Source: DASWTL01 sp036405495
GTDB taxonomy: Bacteria; Bacteroidota; Bacteroidia; Sphingobacteriales; Sphingobacteriaceae
Reading direction: 5' to 3'
DNA length: 5,222 nt
Assembly (NCBI GenBank): GCA_036405495.1
Contig: DASWXL010000109.1
Span: 1 to 5,222 of the forward strand
Below are positions 1 through 5,222 of this stretch, piece by piece. The translations under genes and the position numbers were made by a program. The notes under the pieces are model-generated. The model saw nothing but the letters and a program-made list of their open reading frames with translations. It was not told the DNA's origin and searched no databases. How positions within the stretch are numbered: position 1 is the first letter of the stretch; every line of letters starts with the position of its first letter.

Positions 1-145
1 GATCATTTTTTAACTGTACAGGTGACTTTCAAAGGCACCGGATGGAATAATTTTTGTACACGAAATCGCAAATGAAGTCGTTGTTTGACAGAGGTTAAAT
101 AAATCCAACTTTTTTGTTTATTTACCGTTAAACAGGAAATATTTA

Positions 146-153
146 TAAATTTG
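146..153 (+). promoter_or_regulatory. Probable rpoD promoter, -7 element TAAATTTG
   Basis: TAAATTTG matches all fixed positions of the Bacteroidota -7 consensus TAnnTTTG, which is read by the primary sigma factor of this phylum. It is followed by CAC, and transcription would start near 158-160, giving a leader of about 25 nt before the ATG at 184. The -33 element is weak: there is no clear TTTG at the expected distance, only a T-rich TTTA around 121-124, while a better TTTTTTG ends at 116, which is somewhat far. If correct, the gene is transcribed by its own product, as is common for housekeeping sigma factors. The -7 match is seen directly; the start site is inferred. Confidence 0.6.
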
Positions 154-162
154 CACGTTTTT

Positions 163-170
163 AGAAAGGG
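163..170 (+). promoter_or_regulatory. Weak ribosome-binding site of rpoD
   Basis: AGAAAGGG is the only purine-rich, partly Shine-Dalgarno-like stretch before rpoD. Thirteen bases separate it from the ATG at 184, longer than usual. Bacteroidota generally rely little on Shine-Dalgarno pairing, so this site may contribute only weakly. The start itself is fixed independently, because an in-frame TAA (181-183) abuts the ATG. Confidence 0.3.
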
Positions 171-183
171 TATTAACACATAA

Positions 184-1044
184 ATGAGACAACTCAAAAT
201 AACGCAATCTATTACCAATCGTGAGTCCCAATCGTTAGATAAGTACTTGCATGAGATCGGTAAAGTAGATTTAATTACCGCCGAAGAGGAAGTAATTTTA
301 GCCCAAAAGATCCGCGAAGGCGATCAGGCGGCTTTAGAACGGTTAACCAAAACCAACTTACGTTTCGTAGTTTCGGTGGCTAAACAATACCAAAATCAAG
401 GATTAACACTAGGCGATCTGATCAATGAAGGAAACCTCGGTTTGATCAAAGCTGCCAAACGTTTTGATGAGACCAAAGGGTTTAAGTTTATTTCCTATGC
501 CGTTTGGTGGATCCGTCAGTCTATTCTGCAGGCCATTGCCGAACAATCACGTATTGTTCGTTTGCCTTTGAACCAGGTAGGTTCGTTGAGTAAGATCAGT
601 AAGGCTTTTTCAAAGTTAGAGCAGGAGTACGAACGCGAACCATCACCTGAGGAACTGGCCGATACATTAGAAACTACTGTAGATAAAATATCAGATACCT
701 TAAGTAACTCCGGCCGCCACGTTTCTATGGATGCGCCTTTTGTTCAGGGTGAAGAAAATACGCTCCTTGACGTTTTGGAGAACGATGATCCGAATACCGA
801 CAGTACGCTGATCAACGAGTCTCTTTCTGAAGAAATCAAACGTTCACTGTCTACCCTGACCGAGCGCGAACGTGAGATCATTGTTTTATTTTTTGGTTTA
901 GGTACCAATCATCCGCTTTCTCTGGAAGAGATCGGCGAAAAATTCAACTTAACGCGTGAGCGTGTTCGTCAGATCAAGGATAAGGCACTTCAGCGGTTAA
1001 GACATACATCGAGAAGCAAGATCCTGAAATCATATTTGGGATAA
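184..1044 (+). CDS. rpoD: Primary (housekeeping) RNA polymerase sigma factor, RpoD/SigA
   Basis: Sigma-70 family group 1 factor that directs core RNA polymerase to housekeeping promoters. The 286 residues show the domains in order. Region 1.2 is at about 17-45 (SLDKYLHEIG). Region 2 is at about 58-128, with the core-binding DLINEGNLGL (78-87) and the melting and -10-recognition helix FKFISYAVWWIRQSI (100-114). Region 3 is at about 131-185 and the region 3.2 finger at about 190-205 (ENTLLDVLENDDP). Region 4 is at about 215-273, with the helix-turn-helix SLEEIGEKFNLTRERVRQIK (246-265). The acidic region 1.1 is absent, which is normal for Bacteroidota and explains why the protein is much shorter than the E. 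coli factor of about 613 residues. The conserved N-terminus MRQLKIT and C-terminus KSYLG argue for the main sigma factor rather than a stress paralogue. An in-frame TAA directly before the ATG fixes the start. The gene appears monocistronic, with its own promoter and terminator. Residue matches are seen; the family assignment is from memory of the family and very secure. Confidence 0.97.
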   Translation: MRQLKITQSITNRESQSLDKYLHEIGKVDLITAEEEVILAQKIREGDQAALERLTKTNLRFVVSVAKQYQNQGLTLGDLINEGNLGLIKAAKRFDETKGFKFISYAVWWIRQSILQAIAEQSRIVRLPLNQVGSLSKISKAFSKLEQEYEREPSPEELADTLETTVDKISDTLSNSGRHVSMDAPFVQGEENTLLDVLENDDPNTDSTLINESLSEEIKRSLSTLTEREREIIVLFFGLGTNHPLSLEEIGEKFNLTRERVRQIKDKALQRLRHTSRSKILKSYLG

Positions 1045-1065
1045 GCCGGTTTTACCGGAATATTT

Positions 1066-1103
1066 AAAAAGATTGGGCACACCGCCCGATCTTTTTTATT
1101 TTT
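1066..1103 (+). terminator. Rho-independent terminator of rpoD
   Basis: A 13-bp stem pairs 1066-1078 (AAAAAGATTGGGC) with 1084-1096 (GCCCGATCTTTTT). It has one G-U pair and a 5-nt loop, and is followed by a T-rich tract to 1103 interrupted by a single A. It begins 22 bp after the rpoD stop. A smaller hairpin (CCGGT/ACCGG, 1046-1058, 3-nt loop) precedes it and has no T-tract of its own. The structure separates rpoD from gap. Confidence 0.88.
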
Positions 1104-1140
1104 GGCCCAACCTGAAATTATAAACCAGTTATAACCTTTC

Positions 1141-2583
1141 ATGCAGAATAAATATCAAACCGAATTCAATCAATGGATTGAAAAGGAGAAGAAAGCTATT
1201 GAGCTCATCAACGTTGTTGGGAAACTTCGATTTGACAGGTCGGTAGAACTCGTGCTTTTCAGAAAACCCCTGTTCGATGTTAGCAGCCGCGAGATCCTGG
1301 CACATCATCATTATGCCAAGCAGATAACCAATAAAGAGATCTCAGTCTACGAAACCCTGGAGCTGGCGCAGGCCATGGTTAAGTGTAATCTTGCTCCCTC
1401 GCGTATCGATATCGGTCGCCTGACTGCCGAATGGCTTGATGAGAAGCAATTTTCAACTGCCGAAGACTTTGTCGTCAGGAAGCTCGCCGGCCACATGGGA
1501 AAGGATAAACTCAAAATGAAGCCTAAGGATGTGGTCCTTTTTGGATTTGGCCGTATCGGCCGTATCGCTGCTCGCGAACTGATCACCCAGGCGGGTAAAG
1601 GCGAGCAGCTTCGTCTGCGTGCGATTGTAACCCGTAGCTACAGCGACGACGATCTGACCAAACGTGCAGAATTGCTGAGAAACGACTCAGTGCACGGACC
1701 CTTTTCCGGAACTATCGTTGAAGATTTTGAACACAAAGGACTTTGCGTAAACGGACAACTTGTTTACATGATCGCTGCAAAAAATCCCGAGGATGTTGAT
1801 TATACGGCTTACGGTATAGACAATGCCCTCCTGATCGACAATACAGGTGCTTTTCGCGACCGTGAAGGGTTGGCAAAACATTTGCAGGCCAGAGGTATCT
1901 GCAAAGTCTTATTAACGGCTCCCGGTAAGGGAGACGTGCCCAACATCGTATTCGGCATCAATGACGACGATCATTCAGCTAACGAGACCATTTATTCTGC
2001 GGCCTCATGTACGACGAATGCCATTGTACCTGTGTTGAAGATCGTTGAAGATACATTTGGGATCGAAAGAGGCCACATTGAAACCGTGCATTCGTATACG
2101 AACGATCAGAACCTGCTGGATAATTACCATAAAAAATACCGTCGCGGACGATCAGCGCCATTAAACATGGTGATCACGGAAACTGGTGCCGACAAAGCTG
2201 TTACCAAAGTAATTCCGGTATTGGCCGGTAAATTGACAGGAAATGCGGTGCGCGTGCCGACACCGAATGTTTCGCTGGCGATCTTAAACCTTACTTTGAA
2301 TAAAACGGTTACCAGACAGGAGATTGAAAATGCGCTCAAAGGCGCTTCACTTTTTGGAAAGCTCGTAGAACAGATTGAGTATTCAGTTTCCAATGAGCTG
2401 GTTTCAAGCGATGTGATCGGCAATACGCATGCCTCCATTGTAGACGGACCGGCAACCATCATATCGCATGACAGCCGTTCGGTGATCCTCTACGTCTGGT
2501 ACGATAATGAGTTTGGCTATACCAGGCAGGTGATCCGGCTTGCAAAATCGCTGGCCGGCGTGATCCGCTTAACATATTATTAG
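1141..2583 (+). CDS. gap: Long-form glyceraldehyde-3-phosphate dehydrogenase
   Basis: Phosphorylating GAPDH that interconverts glyceraldehyde 3-phosphate and 1,3-bisphosphoglycerate in glycolysis or gluconeogenesis; cytosolic. At 480 residues it is well above the usual 330-340 and belongs to the long bacterial GAPDH group also found in Pseudomonas. Residues 1 to about 127 form an extension of unknown role. The Rossmann domain starts at VVLFGFGRIGRIAA (131-144). The catalytic motif SAASCTTNA (286-294) carries the nucleophile Cys290, and His317 in VHSYTND is the general base. RRGRSAPLNMVITETGADKA (334-353) lines the phosphate sites, and WYDNEFGY (453-460) is the C-terminal signature. The acidic residue that normally follows strand 2 and binds the NAD ribose is replaced (IVTRS, 162-166), which suggests NADP or dual use; this is inference. 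An in-frame TAA nine bases upstream fixes the ATG. No good promoter or ribosome-binding site is visible in 1104-1140, only the imperfect tandem TTATAAACC/TTATAACC. A terminator hairpin follows two bases after the stop. Confidence 0.95.
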   Translation: MQNKYQTEFNQWIEKEKKAIELINVVGKLRFDRSVELVLFRKPLFDVSSREILAHHHYAKQITNKEISVYETLELAQAMVKCNLAPSRIDIGRLTAEWLDEKQFSTAEDFVVRKLAGHMGKDKLKMKPKDVVLFGFGRIGRIAARELITQAGKGEQLRLRAIVTRSYSDDDLTKRAELLRNDSVHGPFSGTIVEDFEHKGLCVNGQLVYMIAAKNPEDVDYTAYGIDNALLIDNTGAFRDREGLAKHLQARGICKVLLTAPGKGDVPNIVFGINDDDHSANETIYSAASCTTNAIVPVLKIVEDTFGIERGHIETVHSYTNDQNLLDNYHKKYRRGRSAPLNMVITETGADKAVTKVIPVLAGKLTGNAVRVPTPNVSLAILNLTLNKTVTRQEIENALKGASLFGKLVEQIEYSVSNELVSSDVIGNTHASIVDGPATIISHDSRSVILYVWYDNEFGYTRQVIRLAKSLAGVIRLTYY

Positions 2584-2584
2584 C

Positions 2585-2616
2585 AGAAAGGCTTCCCGAA
2601 ATGGAAGCCTTTCTTT
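2585..2616 (+). terminator. Intrinsic terminator between gap and phzF-like gene
   Basis: A perfect 12-bp stem pairs AGAAAGGCTTCC (2585-2596) with GGAAGCCTTTCT (2603-2614) around a 6-nt loop (CGAAAT). The 3' side is T-rich (TTTCTTTATATT). It begins one base after the gap TAG and ends about 16 bp before the next ATG. The T-tract is interrupted by C and A, so some read-through into the downstream gene is possible. Confidence 0.8.
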
Positions 2617-2631
2617 ATATTCAATATTATA

Positions 2632-3420
2632 ATGACCATACAAATTTATCAAGCTGATGCGTTCACCGATAAACTTTTCGGTGGTAACCCGGCCGCTGTT
2701 TGTCCGTTGCAGGAGTGGCTTCCGGATGAGGTGATGCAAAAAATAGCAGCTGAAAACAATCTCGCGGAAACAGCCTTTTTTGTACCCAAAGGGCATGAGT
2801 TTGAGCTGCGCTGGTTCACACCTGAACTCGAGATCGACCTGTGCGGGCATGCAACTCTTGCTACGGCCCATATCCTTTTTACGCAGTTGGGCTATCAGGC
2901 TGATGTAATCCGCTTCCATACGGTAAATGCAGGTATTTTAACTGTAGCAAAAGAAGACGATATTTATACCTTGGACTTTCCATCCCGCATGCCGGAACGC
3001 ACTGACGCTCCCGACGGGTTGATCGAAGCCCTTGGCAGTAAACAACCGGTTGAGGTTCTACGGTCCCGCGACTATATGGTCGTATACGACAGCGAAGAAG
3101 ATGTTTTGAACGTAAACCCTGACTTTAACGCATTGAGCAGAATAGAGGGAGTCGGGATCATTGTCACAGCCCGAGGATATACCAGCGACTTCGTTTCGCG
3201 GTTCTTCGCCCCCGCTGCCGGTATTCCGGAGGACCCCGTTACCGGTTCAGCTCATTGCAATCTGATCCCTTACTGGGCACAGAAGCTCGGGAAAAATCAA
3301 TTGCACGCTTTTCAGGTATCTTCAAGACGGGGAGAGTTATGGTGCCAGTTTAAGGACGATCGGGTCTTAATGTCAGGTAAGGCGGTTATCTATCTAAAAG
3401 GGGAGATCTACCTGGATTAA
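2632..3420 (+). CDS. PhzF-family phenazine-biosynthesis-like isomerase
   Basis: Member of the PhzF/YddE superfamily, which has a two-domain diaminopimelate-epimerase-like fold. The best-known member isomerises trans-2,3-dihydro-3-hydroxyanthranilate in phenazine synthesis, but most homologues have no known substrate. The 262 residues match the family's usual length. The N-terminal half has the signature YQADAFTDKLFGGNPAAVC (6-24), NNLAETAFF with the presumed acid/base Glu46 (42-50), and DLCGHATLATAH (69-80) with His73. The second half has the GIPEDPVTGSAHC motif (197-209) with Asp201 and Ser206, and ends with SGKAVIYLKGEI. All residues equivalent to the PhzF active site are present, so it is probably catalytically active. 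No other phenazine genes are nearby, so a phenazine role is not supported. The N-terminal motif supports this start. No clear promoter is visible; TATATTCA (2616-2623) is a poor -7 candidate that would leave almost no leader. Confidence 0.93.
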   Translation: MTIQIYQADAFTDKLFGGNPAAVCPLQEWLPDEVMQKIAAENNLAETAFFVPKGHEFELRWFTPELEIDLCGHATLATAHILFTQLGYQADVIRFHTVNAGILTVAKEDDIYTLDFPSRMPERTDAPDGLIEALGSKQPVEVLRSRDYMVVYDSEEDVLNVNPDFNALSRIEGVGIIVTARGYTSDFVSRFFAPAAGIPEDPVTGSAHCNLIPYWAQKLGKNQLHAFQVSSRRGELWCQFKDDRVLMSGKAVIYLKGEIYLD

Positions 3421-3426
3421 ATGAAA

Positions 3427-3460
3427 AGAGCAAGGATATAGCCTTGCTCTCGGTTTTTTG
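3427..3460. terminator. Bidirectional terminator between convergent genes
   Basis: A perfect 9-bp stem pairs AGAGCAAGG (3427-3435) with CCTTGCTCT (3442-3450) around a 6-nt loop. On the plus strand it is followed by CGG and six T (3454-3459), terminating the PhzF-family gene. On the minus strand the same stem is followed by TTTT (3426-3423 read in reverse), so it can also end the transcript of the LOG-family gene, which stops at 3474. Its place between two gene ends only 53 bp apart supports use from both sides; the plus-strand T-tract is the stronger. Confidence 0.8.
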
Positions 3461-3473
3461 TTCTTTACTCGTA

Positions 3474-4181
3474 CTAGAAGTTCGGCTTCAATACGTACTT
3501 CTCGTAGAAACGGAAGATGTGCTCGGCTGCCTCTTCTGCTGTATCCACTAACCTGTATAGGTTGAGGTCCTCGGCATTGATGTTTTTTTCGGTATCAAGC
3601 ATCGTACCTTTCAACCAGTCGATCAGTCCCTTCCAGTATTCCGTTCCCACCAGAACGATCGGAAAGCGGGCGATCTTGCCGGTTTGAATAAGCGTTAACG
3701 CCTCAAACATCTCATCCATGGTTCCGAAGCCTCCGGGCAGCACGATAAATCCCTGAGAGTATTTCATGAACATTACTTTGCGAACAAAAAAGTAATCGAA
3801 TTCCAGAAGTTTATCCCGGTCAATATATCTGTTGTGGAATTGCTCAAAAGGGAGTTCAATGTTCAGGCCCACGGATTTTCCTCCGGCTTCATATGCTCCC
3901 TTATTAGCAGCCTCCATGATGCCCGGTCCGCCACCTGATATCACACCGTAGCCGCGCTCCGTTAACAAACGGGCACAATCTTCGGCCAGCTTATAGTATT
4001 TGTTATCATTATGGGTACGTGCAGAGCCAAAAATTGACACACAAGGGCCGATCTTTGCGAGCTTCTCGAATCCATCGACAAACTCAGCCATGATCTTAAA
4101 GATCTGCCAGGAATCAGTTACTTTGATCTCCTGCCAGTTTTTATTCTCGAAAGCGCTTCTAATTTTTTCGTCACTCGTCAT
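3474..4181 (-). CDS. LOG/TIGR00730-family Rossmann protein (putative nucleotide phosphoribohydrolase)
   Basis: Member of the LOG family, often mislabelled lysine decarboxylase. Characterised members hydrolyse N6-modified AMP (cytokinin riboside 5'-monophosphate) or AMP to the free base and ribose 5-phosphate. The 235 residues include a 45-residue N-terminal lead, then the first beta strand CVSIFGSAR (47-55), SGGGPGIMEAANKGA (82-96), the FVRKVMFMKYS stretch with Arg134-Lys135 (132-142), and the nucleotide-binding PGGFGTMDEMFEALTLIQTG (149-168), in which Glu157 is the conserved catalytic position. All signature residues are intact. No signal peptide or membrane segment is seen, so it should be cytosolic. 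It starts 15 bp downstream of the symporter stop on the same strand, suggesting one transcript. No good ribosome-binding site precedes the ATG. The true substrate cannot be told from sequence; cytokinin chemistry in a bacterium of this type is unproven. Confidence 0.94.
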   Translation of the reverse strand: MTSDEKIRSAFENKNWQEIKVTDSWQIFKIMAEFVDGFEKLAKIGPCVSIFGSARTHNDNKYYKLAEDCARLLTERGYGVISGGGPGIMEAANKGAYEAGGKSVGLNIELPFEQFHNRYIDRDKLLEFDYFFVRKVMFMKYSQGFIVLPGGFGTMDEMFEALTLIQTGKIARFPIVLVGTEYWKGLIDWLKGTMLDTEKNINAEDLNLYRLVDTAEEAAEHIFRFYEKYVLKPNF

Positions 4182-4196
4182 ATACCACTAATATAT

Positions 4197-5222
4197 TTAA
4201 AATTTCGTTTGTTTATCGGTGCGATGACTTATAAACAGTAAGCCGATAAACGTGATGAGGCCGTTAACAACGATCAGCTCGTTATCAAATACGTAACCGC
4301 CCATTAATGTTTTAGAATTTAAATTCAGGAAGTAGCAGACTGCTGGAGATATCAGACAGACAAATGGCACCAGTTTGTCTTTAACACCTCTGTTCTTAAC
4401 AAATAGTCCAAAACCATATAAACCTAAAAGCGGACCGTACGTGTAGGATGCTACCGTAAAGATCGCACTCACCACTGCAGCATTGTTTACCGCGTTGAAG
4501 AGGACGACAACCAGGAACATCAACAATGAGAATACAATATGCACGATGTGGCGGGTTCTGACCACTGAAGGGGCATTGATATCGTCTTTTTTGTCGAAAC
4601 CCAGGAAATCCACGCAAAAAGAAGTAGTGAGAGCCGTAAGGGCAGAGTCGGTGGTAGCAAAAGTTGCGGCTGTTAGACCGAGCATAAATACGATGGCCGG
4701 AATAAGTGCCAGGTGGTTTAATGCAATTTCAGGAAATAAGAAATCCGTTCGCGGGTTGCCGGCTGCGTCTGTTGGAATAGCGATTCCGTTCTTGCTGGCA
4801 TAAACATATAACAACGCTCCAACGCTCAGAAAAAAGATGTTGATGATCACGAATATAGTAGTGAACGTGAACATGTTCTTTTGAGCTTCGCCGATGTTTT
4901 TACAGCTCAGGTTTTTTTGCATCAGATCCTGGTCCAGGCCGGTCATGGCAACCGTTACGAATATACCGCCCAGCAGCTGTTTGCTGACGTGGAATTTATT
5001 GGTAATGAAGTCCTCATAGAAAAATACCTTGGCATAGCCACTTTCCTTAACTGCTTCAAATGCCTGTGCGATATTTAGTCCTAAGCTTGAACAAATGAAG
5101 TATATCGTTAAAAATACAGAAGAAACAAGGAAGATGGTTTGCAGGGTGTCTGTTATGATGATGGTTTTTAAACCGCCTTTGAATGTATACGACCAGATCA
5201 ATCCTAAGGAAATAAGTACGGT
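4197..5222 (-). CDS. Sodium:solute symporter (SSS family), 5' end outside window
   Basis: Inner-membrane transporter of the solute:sodium symporter family, which couples sodium entry to uptake of a small solute. The frame is open to the right edge of the window, so 341 C-terminal residues are visible and roughly 130-180 N-terminal residues are missing, judged from the usual family length near 500. The apparent start codon near 5201 is an internal TTG, not the true start. Family hallmarks are YTFKGGLKTIIITDTLQ, which ends one conserved loop, the TGLDQDLMQKNLSCKN motif after a helix, and GLTAATFATTDSALTALTTS, a helix rich in Ser/Thr equivalent to the one that contributes to the sodium site in characterised members. 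About eight hydrophobic membrane segments can be picked out, followed by a short polar tail (SHRTDKQTKF). The substrate is not predictable; sugars, sialic acid, amino acids and carboxylates are all known in the family. It lies just upstream of the LOG-family gene and probably shares its transcript. The promoter lies outside the window. Confidence 0.93.
   Translation of the reverse strand, partial: TVLISLGLIWSYTFKGGLKTIIITDTLQTIFLVSSVFLTIYFICSSLGLNIAQAFEAVKESGYAKVFFYEDFITNKFHVSKQLLGGIFVTVAMTGLDQDLMQKNLSCKNIGEAQKNMFTFTTIFVIINIFFLSVGALLYVYASKNGIAIPTDAAGNPRTDFLFPEIALNHLALIPAIVFMLGLTAATFATTDSALTALTTSFCVDFLGFDKKDDINAPSVVRTRHIVHIVFSLLMFLVVVLFNAVNNAAVVSAIFTVASYTYGPLLGLYGFGLFVKNRGVKDKLVPFVCLISPAVCYFLNLNSKTLMGGYVFDNELIVVNGLITFIGLLFISHRTDKQTKF

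Larger units (their letters stand above)
1..183. other. Non-coding leader upstream of rpoD
   Basis: This AT-rich stretch has no credible gene. The only open frame across it runs on the minus strand, overlaps the start of rpoD and gives a protein with no recognisable features. The stretch contains the probable rpoD promoter near its 3' end. It also contains two copies of the palindrome TGTACA (15-20 and 55-60), exactly 40 bp apart, the first within the 8-bp palindrome CTGTACAG. An A/T-rich TAATTTTTG at 48-56 resembles a -7 element but has one extra T. No gene end can be identified at the left edge, so the upstream neighbour is unknown. Confidence 0.7.

Noticed and set aside
85..90. TTGACA resembling an E. 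coli -35 box upstream of rpoD
   Set aside because: No -10 partner lies about 17 bp downstream, and the E. coli consensus does not apply to Bacteroidota promoters.
116..133. Inverted repeat GTTTA/TAAAC near the presumed -33 region of rpoD
   Set aside because: Five-base A/T-rich arms around an 8-nt gap are expected by chance in this composition.
3..218. 71-codon open frame on the minus strand across the rpoD leader
   Set aside because: It overlaps the rpoD start and promoter and its product has no recognisable motif; AT-rich leaders give such frames by chance.
2124..2462. 112-codon minus-strand frame inside gap
   Set aside because: It is fully antisense to the strongly conserved catalytic half of GAPDH and its composition is that of a shadow frame.
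2569..2919. 116-codon minus-strand frame over the gap-phzF junction
   Set aside because: It runs antisense through the terminator hairpin and the conserved PhzF N-terminus, and has no family features.
2632..3420. Phenazine biosynthesis cluster
   Set aside because: Only a single PhzF-family gene is present, with none of the other phz genes; isolated PhzF-like proteins are widespread in non-producers.
3474..4181. Lysine decarboxylase
   Set aside because: The PGGxGTxxE and GGGPGIMEA motifs identify the LOG family; the decarboxylase label is a known historical misannotation.
4188..4195. TATATTAG on the minus strand, one mismatch from TAnnTTTG, before the LOG-family gene
   Set aside because: There is no -33 element upstream and it would leave virtually no leader; transcription from the symporter promoter is simpler.
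4483..4803. 106-codon plus-strand frame inside the symporter gene
   Set aside because: It is antisense to conserved membrane helices of the SSS transporter; the Ala/Val/Arg-rich product is typical of a complementary-strand shadow.

Overview
This window looks like an ordinary chromosomal stretch from a member of the Bacteroidota, most likely the Sphingobacteriaceae (Pedobacter/Mucilaginibacter type). The main reason is the first gene. It encodes a short primary sigma factor of 286 residues that starts MRQLKIT, ends KSYLG and lacks region 1.1, which is the form typical of this phylum. A clean TAnnTTTG -7 element, the Bacteroidota promoter signature, lies just upstream of it. Base composition is moderate throughout, and no gene stands out as foreign. 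The organism assignment rests on remembered family features, not on a search.

Layout: positions 1-183 are a non-coding leader holding the probable sigma-factor promoter. Positions 184-1044 (+) encode the primary sigma factor RpoD/SigA, followed by a strong intrinsic terminator (1066-1103). Positions 1141-2583 (+) encode a long-form (480 aa) glyceraldehyde-3-phosphate dehydrogenase with an N-terminal extension of about 127 residues, followed by a 12-bp terminator hairpin (2585-2616). Positions 2632-3420 (+) encode a PhzF-family isomerase-like enzyme. A hairpin at 3427-3450 can terminate transcription from both sides, because the next genes run in the opposite direction. On the minus strand, positions 3474-4181 encode a LOG/TIGR00730-family Rossmann protein. 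It lies 15 bp downstream of a sodium:solute symporter gene (4197-5222) whose 5' end is beyond the window.

Gene relationships: rpoD, gap and phzF point the same way, but terminator-like hairpins separate them, so they are probably three separate transcription units. The symporter and LOG genes are close enough to be co-transcribed. The functions (transcription initiation, central carbon metabolism, a small-molecule isomerase, nucleotide or cytokinin-like phosphoribohydrolase chemistry, solute uptake) do not form one pathway. I found no mobile element, CRISPR array, tRNA, rRNA, toxin-antitoxin pair or defence cassette, and no convincing undescribed system. The points most worth a second look are the coenzyme-site substitution in the long GAPDH and the unusually compact gap-phzF junction.
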